The notes under the pieces were generated by a model, which saw nothing but the letters and a program-made list of their open reading frames with translations, did not search any database and had not been told where the DNA came from. 6,366 nucleotides of DNA from contig JACDGB010000113.1 in NCBI GenBank assembly GCA_013815485.1, forward strand, positions 1 to 6,366, read 5' to 3'. The DNA comes from Rubrobacter sp. (GTDB lineage Bacteria; Actinomycetota; Rubrobacteria; Rubrobacterales; Rubrobacteraceae). Numbering within the stretch: the first letter of the stretch is position 1; each line of letters opens with the position of its first letter. Shown in pieces: positions 1 to 5,205 of this stretch. Position numbers and translations under genes: made by a program.

Positions 1-195
1 AAAATAGTTGGACGAGTCTGGACCGCACGTTTTTGGTGGCGCAAAGCTGCTATAAGGGTGCTTCTCGCCCCATTTTTCCGACTCACGGGACTCAGAGCGG
101 AGCCCATTCGGATTTTCCAAACAGTTTCGGACACCCCTTCTGCGAAGTTCGCATCCAAGATCTTGCATGTTTATTTTGTGGCGGCGGATCTTGGA

Positions 196-232
196 GGTCC
201 TCGGGCACGAAGATCGGCCCGGCCCGCGGACC
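196..232. repeat. Hairpin with 5+5 bp stem in the gene-free stretch
   Basis: GGTCC at 196-200 pairs with GGACC at 228-232. After one T/C mismatch, CGGGC (202-206) pairs with GCCCG (222-226), leaving a loop of about 15 bases. On the plus strand it is followed by AAAA and on the minus strand preceded by TTTT, so it is not a standard intrinsic terminator in either direction. Role unknown. Confidence 0.35.
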
Positions 233-476
233 AAAACTCCTAACTGATGCTGTATGGGCCGTTTTAGCTCGGTTCATCAGATTGGCCTTGCGGCTGGCCT
301 CGCGTCCGCGCACCGCTTCGGCGGAACGAACGTGGTCACGCCGTAAGGTGGGGAAGGGGGCCGCCCGCCGCGCCCGTCCACGAAATGGTCAGGCACCCGA
401 AAACGGGGCGACCGAGTCCGCTTCGGGAAAGTAAGGTTGCGACCTCAGTCCGTAAATTCTTGGAGGGTACAACCCA

Positions 477-530
477 CCGTCTTGGAGACCCCGCTGCGTC
501 ACCCCCCAGGGTACACGCGGGCGAAGACGG
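477..530 (-). terminator. Possible terminator stem after the Crp-family gene
   Basis: CCGTCTT (477-483) and AAGACGG (524-530) form a perfect 7-bp stem. Inside it CCCGC (490-494) can pair with GCGGG (517-521). Read on the minus strand, the structure starts seven bases after the regulator's stop codon, where a terminator would be expected. There is no T run after it, and the loop is long, so it may instead be a 3'-end stabilising stem or chance. Confidence 0.3.
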
Positions 531-537
531 CGGCCGC

Positions 538-1230
538 TCAGCCGGCGGCTTGCTCCAGGGCAGCCATGTCCCTGACGTGGATGTGCCGGCGCCTCAGCTC
601 TACGGCGCCGGTTTCCTGCAGCCTGGTGAAGGCCCTGGTGACGCTCTCGCGGCTCGTGCCGATCATGGTGGCAAGCCGCCGGTGGGTGTAGTGGGTGGGT
701 ATCATCGGGCCCTCGGGGGTCATGACCCCTTCGCTCTCGGCTAGCTGGAGGACGAGGCCCGCCAAGCGGGCGGGGACGTCCTTGAGGCGAATGTCCTCCA
801 GTCGGCCCTCGCAAGCGCGCAGCCGTTCGCTCAGGACGCGGAGCATCCGCAAGCCCACGTCGGGGTTGACCCGCACCAGGCGCTCCAGGTCCTCGCTCTT
901 CAGGATGCAGATGTCTGACGGCTCCGTTGCCTCAGCGTACGCCTCCCTGAGCCGCTGGGCCGTGAGCGCCATCTCCCCGAACATCGTCCCGGCCTCCACC
1001 ACCGCGAGCGTGAACTCCCACCCGTCCGGAGTCACCTTGTATATGCGCACCTTGCCCCTCTTGAGCATGAAGAGCGCCTCGCTCCGGTTCCCCGGAGCGT
1101 AAAGGATCCGGCCCCGCTCCACGTGCGTGTCAGGGACGCGTCGGCCGAACTCCTCCAACTCCTCACCCGAGAGGGGTTCCAGGACGTCCACCATGGAAAG
1201 GAGCCGTAACTTCTCCTCCAATAACAACAT
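538..1230 (-). CDS. Crp/Fnr-family transcriptional regulator
   Basis: This 230-residue protein has the length and two-domain layout of Crp/Fnr regulators. Residues 15-110 form the cyclic-nucleotide-binding-like beta-roll, with FGEMAL at 84-89. Residues 150-225 form the winged helix-turn-helix, with recognition helix SRESVTRAFTRLQ at 193-205; R194, E195 and R199 align with the Crp residues R180, E181 and R185 that read GTGA half-sites. There are only two cysteines (C108, C140), so an Fnr-type iron-sulfur cluster is not expected. The Arg-Ser pair that holds cAMP phosphate in E. coli Crp is not obvious, so the ligand is unknown. The ATG at 1230 is chosen because the protein aligns from there and AAGGAGA lies 11 bases upstream; the frame stays open further upstream but runs antisense through the decayed DsrE gene. 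Probably autoregulated through the palindrome at 1308-1325. Confidence 0.9.
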   Translation of the reverse strand: MLLLEEKLRLLSMVDVLEPLSGEELEEFGRRVPDTHVERGRILYAPGNRSEALFMLKRGKVRIYKVTPDGWEFTLAVVEAGTMFGEMALTAQRLREAYAEATEPSDICILKSEDLERLVRVNPDVGLRMLRVLSERLRACEGRLEDIRLKDVPARLAGLVLQLAESEGVMTPEGPMIPTHYTHRRLATMIGTSRESVTRAFTRLQETGAVELRRRHIHVRDMAALEQAAG

Positions 1231-1285
1231 CTCTGAGGTCGTCTCCTTCTCGGGGTTGCGGGGACCGCTTGTCCAGCAGGGTCTC

Positions 1286-1291
1286 ACTCTA
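1286..1291 (-). promoter_or_regulatory. Candidate -10 box of the Crp-family gene
   Basis: On the minus strand TAGAGT lies about 55 bases before the start codon and agrees with TATAAT at four of six positions. The palindrome centre is 28 bases upstream of the centre of this box, so the palindrome would cover the -35 region. No good -35 hexamer is visible, as expected for a regulator-dependent or repressed promoter. Inferred only from position. Confidence 0.3.
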
Positions 1292-1307
1292 CAGCAACCC
1301 GGTAGTT

Positions 1308-1325
1308 CGGTGACACGCGTCACCG
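1308..1325. promoter_or_regulatory. Crp-type palindromic operator
   Basis: CGGTGAC-ACGC-GTCACCG is a perfect 7-bp inverted repeat with a 4-base spacer. Read as GGTGA-N6-TCACC it has the spacing of the Crp consensus TGTGA-N6-TCACA, and the adjacent regulator keeps the Arg/Glu/Arg set that reads GTGA. Its centre (1316.5) lies 32 bases before GATGAT (1346-1351), a weak -10 for the plus-strand gene. That puts the site near -41.5, the class II activator position. Toward the regulator gene it would overlap the -35 region. The binding protein and the effect are inferred. Confidence 0.65.
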
Positions 1326-1382
1326 ACTTTTGTTCGTGTTTCCCCGATGATGAGACCCGGAGGAAGGGGAGGGAACAAGCGG

Positions 1383-1681
1383 ATGGCGGAGGTGGCGATC
1401 GTGGTCCTGGCGGACACGGAAACGAAGGAAGGTTGGACCGTGTGACGAACGCCCTGACTTCCGCGCGGGACGTCAAGGAAAATGGCGACGAGGTCGCCAT
1501 CGTCTTCGACGAGGCTGCTTTTATTGCGCGGCGGCTTTCGGGGTGAACGAACAGGAGCAAGAGGGCGGCATCGCCCAGCTGGAAGGATACGGACATCCTA
1601 GCCTCAGCCAGGTTGCTGCCCCAAGGGTACCAGATAATCACGTTCCGGGTAGATGCCCGCGTAGAATGTCGGCGAGGCTAA
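1383..1681 (+). pseudogene. Decayed DsrE-family gene
   Basis: The blocks of a small DsrE-family protein are present, but in three frames. ATG at 1383 gives MAEVAIVVLADTETKEG. A one-base loss near 1435 moves to the second frame, giving DRVTNALTSARDVKENGDEV and then AIVFDEA. Near 1516 the reading jumps to CFYCAAAFGVNEQ, with roughly 30 residues of the family's middle missing, and continues through QLEGYGHPSLSQVAA. One extra C in a CCCC run (1618-1622) shifts frame again to QGYQIITF at 1622-1645; the first stop in that frame is 1679-1681. The order and spacing match, from memory, actinobacterial and archaeal DsrE-like proteins of about 120 residues with CxxCAxAFGV, EGHPS and GYQVITF blocks. A strong GGAGG-type site lies upstream of the ATG. 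It faces away from the Crp-family gene, its likely former regulator. Two of the lesions could be sequencing errors; the missing middle is harder to explain that way. Confidence 0.75.
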
Positions 1682-1732
1682 GTTTATAGGGCCGAAGAGG
1701 TTAGTAGAGGTAGGTTCAAGTGGCGGCGCAGA

Positions 1733-1787
1733 CCTTCGGTTGGCTTCGTCGGCCTCTCTTGAGGCCCCGACGGCGCCGCCCGAAAGG
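1733..1787 (+). repeat. Long imperfect hairpin upstream of the DUF417 gene
   Basis: The 55 bases fold back almost end to end. GGCCTC (1751-1756) pairs with GAGGCC (1761-1766) around a TCTT loop. After a two-base CC bulge, CGTC (1747-1750) pairs with GACG (1769-1772). GGC (1742-1744) pairs with GCC (1775-1777), flanked by T.G wobbles and T/C mismatches. CCTT-CGG (1733-1739) pairs with CCG-A-AAGG (1780-1787). That gives about 22 pairs. It lies 80 bases before the downstream start codon and has no T run. It could be a structured leader, a factor-type terminator of the old DsrE transcript, or a REP-like element. Confidence 0.5.
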
Positions 1788-1866
1788 GATCACGAAGGCT
1801 GTATCCAGAGGACGAACGATAAGGCCTGGGACCGGTATCATAAGCTAGGCAAAAAGGAGTCTCGAC

Positions 1867-2355
1867 ATGAACATCAGAAACGTCGCGGCGAGGACGGGGG
1901 CGAACGGGCAGGGGCGGATGCTCGAAACCGCAGGTGTGTCCGTTCTCCGCTCCGCGCTGGCGGGAACCCTGTTGTGGGTCGGGGCGCTGAAGTTCGCCGA
2001 GTACGAGGCCGAGAACATACGGCCCATGGTCTCCACGAGCCCGCTCTTCTCCTCGATCAACGAGAGGTTGGGCGCTCGCAAGACCGCGCGGCTCATAGGT
2101 CTCACGGAGATAGCGATGGGCACCCTGATCGCCGCGAGGCCGCTCTCGCCGAGGGCGTCCGCGATCGGCAGCCTCGGGGCCACCGGGATGTTCCTCTCCA
2201 CCCTGAGCTTCCTCCTCACGATGCCGGGGGTCTGGCAAGAAGAGCACGGGTTCCCCGCGCTCTCCCTGGAGGGGCAGTTCCTGGCCAAGGACGGGGTGTT
2301 TCTAGGAGCGGCGATGCTGACGGCCGCAGAGTCGCTGAGGGCCCCTTCCCAGTGA
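1867..2355 (+). CDS. DUF417 (YkgB/RclC-type) inner-membrane protein
   Basis: The 162-residue protein has four hydrophobic segments, near residues 23-42, 75-91, 97-118 and 138-155. It shows the DUF417 signature order: LLWVGALKFAEYEAENIRP (35-53), RLIGLTEIAMG (75-85), GMFLSTLSFLLTMPGVW (107-123) and GQFLAKD (136-142). E. coli RclC, of this family, belongs to a reactive-chlorine resistance locus; the molecular function of the family is not established. There is no RclA- or RclR-like gene in the window, so the symbol is not transferred. The protein is somewhat shorter than the E. coli member. The start is supported by AAGGAG at 1854-1859, seven bases before the ATG. TATCAT at 1836-1841 could be a -10 box but sits very close to the ribosome binding site. 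A hairpin follows the gene, so it is probably transcribed alone. Confidence 0.85.
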   Translation: MNIRNVAARTGANGQGRMLETAGVSVLRSALAGTLLWVGALKFAEYEAENIRPMVSTSPLFSSINERLGARKTARLIGLTEIAMGTLIAARPLSPRASAIGSLGATGMFLSTLSFLLTMPGVWQEEHGFPALSLEGQFLAKDGVFLGAAMLTAAESLRAPSQ

Positions 2356-2402
2356 TGCTAGGGTAGAAGAAGACGACGGCGGCCGCCGGTAAGGGGCTCG
2401 CC

Positions 2403-2432
2403 TGCGCCTCGCGGGCATCCCCGAAAGGCGCA
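2403..2432 (+). terminator. Nested hairpin, probable terminator of the DUF417 gene
   Basis: TGCGCC (2403-2408) pairs with GGCGCA (2427-2432). Inside a symmetric 3x3 internal loop, CGGG (2412-2415) pairs with CCCG (2420-2423) around a four-base loop. It lies 48 bases after the stop codon and before the next promoter. There is no T tract, which is common for terminators of high-GC actinobacteria. A perfect 12-bp palindrome, CGGCGGCCGCCG, is at 2377-2388 just upstream. Confidence 0.4.
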
Positions 2433-2448
2433 ACAGAATTCAGGGAGC

Positions 2449-2492
2449 GTTAAGGAGTGCGTAAGCGTTCCGTAAGATTCGCCCTCTAGATT
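2449..2492 (+). promoter_or_regulatory. OmpR/PhoB-type direct-repeat box and promoter of the two-component operon
   Basis: TAAG occurs at 2451, 2462 and 2473, exactly 11 bases apart, as GTTAAGG, CGTAAGC and CGTAAGA. Eleven-base direct repeats are the hallmark of OmpR/PhoB-family binding sites, and the regulator encoded downstream is of that family. TAGATT (2487-2492) follows 11 bases after the third TAAG and could be the -10 box, so bound protein would replace a -35 contact as PhoB does. Two further copies, CGTAAGG near 2498 and CGTAAAG near 2510, are out of phase. No good -35 hexamer is seen. Autoregulation is inferred. Confidence 0.5.
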
Positions 2493-2541
2493 TATCCCGT
2501 AAGGCGGACCGTAAAGCACTCGCCCTGTTCGTAGGAGCGGG

Positions 2542-3864
2542 GTGGTCACGACCGTAACCAAGAGTACAACGCGGAGTTGGAGAAGGATGCGCCGTTCGCT
2601 AAACCCGACGCTGCCGGCGGAGTCGGAGCTGAACCGCTTTCTGGACCGTGCGCTCCTGGGGTTGGAATGGGGTAGCCTCGCGGCGCTGTTGTTGATCACG
2701 CTCGTGCAACCCGCTACCGGCCGCACGGGGCTCCCGACGTGGGCGCTCATACTGCTGTTCGCCACGTACCTCCTGATCGTCGAGCTGCTGCGGCATCTAG
2801 TACGGCGGCTCCACCCCTTCACCTACAAGTACGTGCTGGGCGTGCCAATGAGCGGTCTGATCTACTTCCTTGGCGCGGAGCCGGGTGGCCCGCTCTTCGT
2901 TCTCTTCTTCCTGAGCCTCGTCTGTGCGACGGCCACCTCGACATTGCGAGGCGGCCTGCTCTACACGGCCGGCTTCGCAGTGCTCACGGTGATCATCGAC
3001 CCTACGTTCCCCAGGTGGTCCCCAACCGAAGGCGAAGTCCGGGATCTAGGCGCCCGGCTGGTTCTGCTTTGCATCTTCGGGGTCGGCACCGCCATCCTGA
3101 GGCGGCGGCTCGCGCTGGAGCAGGAGGTGGCCGGTTGGGCCCGCGGGGAGAGCGAGCGGTTGGGGGAGATCGACCGGCTCCGGGATCTTTTTATCTCCTC
3201 GGTCTCCCACGACCTGCGCACACCGCTCACCGCGACCCGAGCCGGGCTGGGCTTGCTCCGGACGAGTGCGAGCGGGCGATTGCAGCCCGACGAGCGGGAT
3301 CTGCTGGACAACGCGCGCCGCAACACCGACCGCCTCGGCATGCTCGTCGATGATCTTCTCGCCTACAACCAGCTGGAGGCCGGAACCTTACGCCTCGACC
3401 GCGAGCCGCTCGACCTGCGCGCCGTCGTTACCGAGGCGATCGCCTCGGTGCATCCCCTGATCCGGGAGAAGGGACAGACCCTAGAGGCCAACATGCCGGA
3501 ACCGCTGCCCGGCGAGGGTGACCCGCGGCGGCTGGAGCAGGCGATTACGAACGTGCTGGCGAACGCCCACCAGCACACTCCCGGGGGCACGCGTATCGGC
3601 ATCGCCGGCCGGGTCTCGGGTGGCGAGGTGTCGCTGTCGGTGGACGATAACGGTCCCGGGATCCCGCAGGGGGAACTGGAAGCCATCTTCCGGCGTTTCC
3701 ACCGCCTCGGGTCCGGGCGGGGCGGCTCCGGTCTGGGGCTGGCGATCGCCAGGGGCATCGTCGAGCTCCACGAGGGGCGGATTTGGGCCGAGAGCCAGCC
3801 TGGGGAAGGCGCGACTTTCCAGGTCGTTTGGCCACACGCGGAGAAAAGAGGAGCCAACTCATGA
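2542..3864 (+). CDS. Membrane sensor histidine kinase
   Basis: A 440-residue kinase that autophosphorylates and passes phosphate to the regulator encoded next. About six hydrophobic segments (near 38-56, 66-86, 97-111, 118-131, 136-153 and 171-187) form a membrane-embedded sensor with little room for an extracellular domain, so the signal may be sensed in or at the membrane. A short linker leads to the HisKA domain, with phospho-acceptor H223 in SVSHDLRTPL. The ATPase domain has its N box at 337-346 (N341 the usual metal ligand), G1 box DDNGPGIP at 368-375, an F box at 383-387 and G2 box GGSGLGLAIA at 394-403. All catalytic motifs look intact. The start is GTG at 2542 with AGGAG four bases upstream; ATG at 2587 (residue 16), with GGAG ten bases before it, is an equally plausible start. 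The stop overlaps the next gene by ATGA. The stimulus is unknown. Confidence 0.92.
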   Translation: MVTTVTKSTTRSWRRMRRSLNPTLPAESELNRFLDRALLGLEWGSLAALLLITLVQPATGRTGLPTWALILLFATYLLIVELLRHLVRRLHPFTYKYVLGVPMSGLIYFLGAEPGGPLFVLFFLSLVCATATSTLRGGLLYTAGFAVLTVIIDPTFPRWSPTEGEVRDLGARLVLLCIFGVGTAILRRRLALEQEVAGWARGESERLGEIDRLRDLFISSVSHDLRTPLTATRAGLGLLRTSASGRLQPDERDLLDNARRNTDRLGMLVDDLLAYNQLEAGTLRLDREPLDLRAVVTEAIASVHPLIREKGQTLEANMPEPLPGEGDPRRLEQAITNVLANAHQHTPGGTRIGIAGRVSGGEVSLSVDDNGPGIPQGELEAIFRRFHRLGSGRGGSGLGLAIARGIVELHEGRIWAESQPGEGATFQVVWPHAEKRGANS

Positions 3865-4556
3865 CGCTCAAGGTGCTCATCGCGGAGGATGCCCGTGACG
3901 TTGCGGAAGTGGTCGCTTTCGGGATGCGCATGGTCTGGCCGGATTGCCACGTAACCACCACAGTCAACGGAGAGGAAGCGATCAAACGCTTCGCCGAGGA
4001 GCGGCCGGATCTCGTGGTGCTCGACGTGTACATGCCGCCACCCGACGGCTTCGAGGTTTGCCGGCGCATCCGCGAGATCTCCCAGGTTCCGATCCTGATG
4101 CTTACCGTCCGTGACGGGACGCTCGACAAGGTGCGGGCGCTCGACCTCGGCGCCGACGACTACCTGACCAAGCCCTTCGACCACCTCGAGCTACTGGCCC
4201 GCCTGCGGGCGCTCCTGCGGCGGGCGAGCAGGACGCCCGCAACGCCCGAGCCTTGTATCGCCGTGGGCGACTTATCGCTGGACTACACCACCCACGAAGT
4301 GCGCGTGCGGGGTGAGGTAATCAGGCTCACGTCTACCGAATGCCGCCTGCTGGAAGAGTTGGTGCGGCACGCGGGCACCGTGCTATCTCACCGTCACCTC
4401 CTAGAGCAGGTGTGGGGTCCGGGATACGTCGGCGACGCCCACTACCTGAAGGTGTTCGTGCGGCGGCTACGCCGGAAGCTGGGCGATGATGCCGAGCGTC
4501 CCCGCTACATCCGGACCGAGTGGGGCATAGGGTATCGTTTTATTCCTTCTCGCTAG
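3861..4556 (+). CDS. OmpR/PhoB-family response regulator
   Basis: A 231-residue cytoplasmic transcription factor of standard length. The receiver domain (about 1-120) has acidic residues E9 and D10, phospho-acceptor D55 in LVVLDVYMP, switch residue T82 and K104 in DDYLTKPF. The C-terminal winged helix (about 130-228) has the usual LTSTECRLLEEL helix, the HLLEQVWG turn, a recognition helix in the YLKVFVRRLRRKLG region and the closing wing IRTEWGIGYRF. The start ATG lies inside the kinase stop (ATGA), with GAGGAG eight bases upstream, so the two are translationally coupled and form a cognate pair. It resembles PhoB/KdpE/RegX3-type regulators too broadly to give a symbol. Its binding sites should be 11-bp direct repeats; two different sets of these occur in the window, upstream of its own operon and downstream of it. 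Confidence 0.93.
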   Translation: MTLKVLIAEDARDVAEVVAFGMRMVWPDCHVTTTVNGEEAIKRFAEERPDLVVLDVYMPPPDGFEVCRRIREISQVPILMLTVRDGTLDKVRALDLGADDYLTKPFDHLELLARLRALLRRASRTPATPEPCIAVGDLSLDYTTHEVRVRGEVIRLTSTECRLLEELVRHAGTVLSHRHLLEQVWGPGYVGDAHYLKVFVRRLRRKLGDDAERPRYIRTEWGIGYRFIPSR

Positions 4557-4879
4557 ACGTCCGACTGCTGCGCGATCACCTGACGCGCCGCCTACCGCAC
4601 AGCCGAAATTCCAGTTGTAGACGTAGGACCCATCTTGGAGAGCAACATCTGCGGCAGCATGCGTGAACTCGTATCCGAACGACGCGCCACGGCTGGGAGC
4701 GTCGCCAAATCCCTCGACAGCAGGTACCGTCGAACCGTCTCCCGTTTATCATTGTTCACCAATTGACACCTATTTGTTCACCGGCGTTTACCCAAACGTT
4801 AGCTTCGTTCCGATAGGGTCGTATCCAGGATCGTCCGCGCACGACGGGTCGACGGCGGGCTGGCAGGGAACGGGGTGTG
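4557..4879. other. Spacer between the response regulator and the small gene
   Basis: The 323 bases hold no gene I can support. At 4570-4588 GCGCG and CGCGC form a weak hairpin with a nine-base loop just after the regulator's stop, with no T run. The second half is less GC-rich and contains the PHO-box-like array. On the minus strand a frame without a start codon, from 4745 down to about 4592, reads protein-like, including DGSYVYNW; it may be a gene remnant but is too short to call. Confidence 0.5.
4754..4808 (+). promoter_or_regulatory. PHO-box-like array of 11-bp repeats
   Basis: Cut into 11-base units from 4754, the heptamers that open each unit are GTTCACC, GACACCT, GTTCACC, TTTACCC and GTTAGCT. 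The first and third are identical and 22 bases apart. GTTCACC in 11-base direct repeats is the core unit of the Streptomyces PhoP box. A consensus -35 hexamer, TTGACA (4763-4768), lies inside the array with a poor -10 (TTTACC, 4787-4792) 18 bases on. Alternatively TAGGGT at 4814-4819 could be the -10 of an activated promoter. The next gene downstream is the small gene at 4880. The binding protein is inferred from the repeat. Confidence 0.6.
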
Positions 4880-5104
4880 ATGACACGACTCATGGAGGCA
4901 CTACAGGCGCTTGGTTTGGACGGCGAGATCACCCTCTCGGGTCGCTGGCTCAAGCTTCGGGGTGAGCGTTGCTCGGTGTACGTCGCCGAGGCCGCCTGGG
5001 ACGCCGGCTATTACACCTGGTGCGACGACCGGAAAGAACGGACGGTCGAGCATTACCTCGACCCGACAGAAGCGATCCGGGCCGGCCTGAAGCGGGCGGC
5101 GTAG
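4880..5104 (+). CDS. Small conserved-looking protein of unknown function
   Basis: I do not recognise a named family. The 74-residue product is soluble, with no signal peptide or membrane segment. It has an N-terminal helix-like stretch (1-12), a beta-rich middle with SGRWLKLRGERCSVYVAEAAW (20-40) and YYTWCDD (44-50), and an acidic, then basic, helical end with DPTEAIRAGLKRA. Codon use shows the strong third-position GC expected of a real gene. Two cysteines (C31, C48) are present. From memory, short proteins with a similar GRW...YTWC...DPTEAI pattern occur in Rubrobacter-type genomes, but I cannot confirm that here. The start could also be GTG at 4877, one codon earlier; the ribosome binding site is weak (a G-rich stretch just upstream). 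It sits 72 bases after the PHO-box-like array, which probably controls it. Confidence 0.65.
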   Translation: MTRLMEALQALGLDGEITLSGRWLKLRGERCSVYVAEAAWDAGYYTWCDDRKERTVEHYLDPTEAIRAGLKRAA

Positions 5105-5127
5105 GGAAGGGGGGTGAACCGTAACGA

Positions 5128-5144
5128 CCGTCTAAGTAGAACGG
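5128..5144 (+). terminator. Weak hairpin after the small gene
   Basis: CCGT-CT (5128-5133) pairs with AG-A-ACGG (5138-5144) with one bulged A and an AAGT loop, followed by ATTCTT. It lies 23 bases after the stop codon of the small gene. The stem is short, so termination may be partial and the exported-protein gene downstream could still share the transcript. Confidence 0.25.
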
Positions 5145-5205
5145 ATTCTTGCAAGAGGGAGCCCAAGATAGGCTTCTTCACCTGAGGGTTGGAAAGGAGA
5201 CGAAA

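Larger units (their letters stand above)
1..537. other. Gene-free stretch downstream of the Crp-family gene
   Basis: No reading frame here has a convincing ribosome binding site, codon pattern or recognisable motif. The frames that exist are open on several strands at once and give Arg/Pro/Ser-rich translations typical of non-coding high-GC DNA. I saw no tRNA or rRNA signature. It contains a hairpin at 196-232, a 9-bp inverted repeat at 154-162/187-195 with a 24-base loop, two copies of AGGGTACA (466-473 and 509-516), and the stem just after the regulator gene listed separately. It is most likely intergenic sequence. Confidence 0.6.

Noticed and set aside
33..56. TTGGTG and TATAAG as a promoter near the left edge
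   Set aside because: The spacer is only 12 bases, too short for a sigma-70-type promoter, and no gene follows.
154..195. 9-bp inverted repeat TCCAAGATC/GATCTTGGA with a 24-base loop
   Set aside because: About one perfect 9-bp inverted repeat with this loop range is expected by chance in a window of this length.
33..434. 133-residue plus-strand frame with an LTDAVWAVLARFI stretch like the start of IS5-type transposases
   Set aside because: Only that short stretch resembles a transposase. The rest is Arg/Ala-rich without the DDE motifs or GRPR context, no terminal inverted repeats or target duplication were seen, and there is no ribosome binding site.
1127..1546. 139-residue plus-strand frame
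   Set aside because: Its first part is antisense to the Crp-family gene. Only its C-terminal third is real, as the second-frame segment of the DsrE remnant.
1231..1641. Upstream extension of the Crp-family gene to 1641
   Set aside because: The family alignment begins at the ATG at 1230 with a ribosome binding site just upstream. The extension is antisense to the recognisable DsrE-family blocks and to the operator.
4663..4965. 100-residue plus-strand frame in the spacer
   Set aside because: It crosses the PHO-box-like array and overlaps the better small gene in another frame; it has no ribosome binding site and its composition is low-information.
5113..5119. GGTGAAC, reverse complement of a PHO-box unit
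   Set aside because: A single heptamer with no second unit in 11-base phase; about one such match is expected by chance in a window this size.
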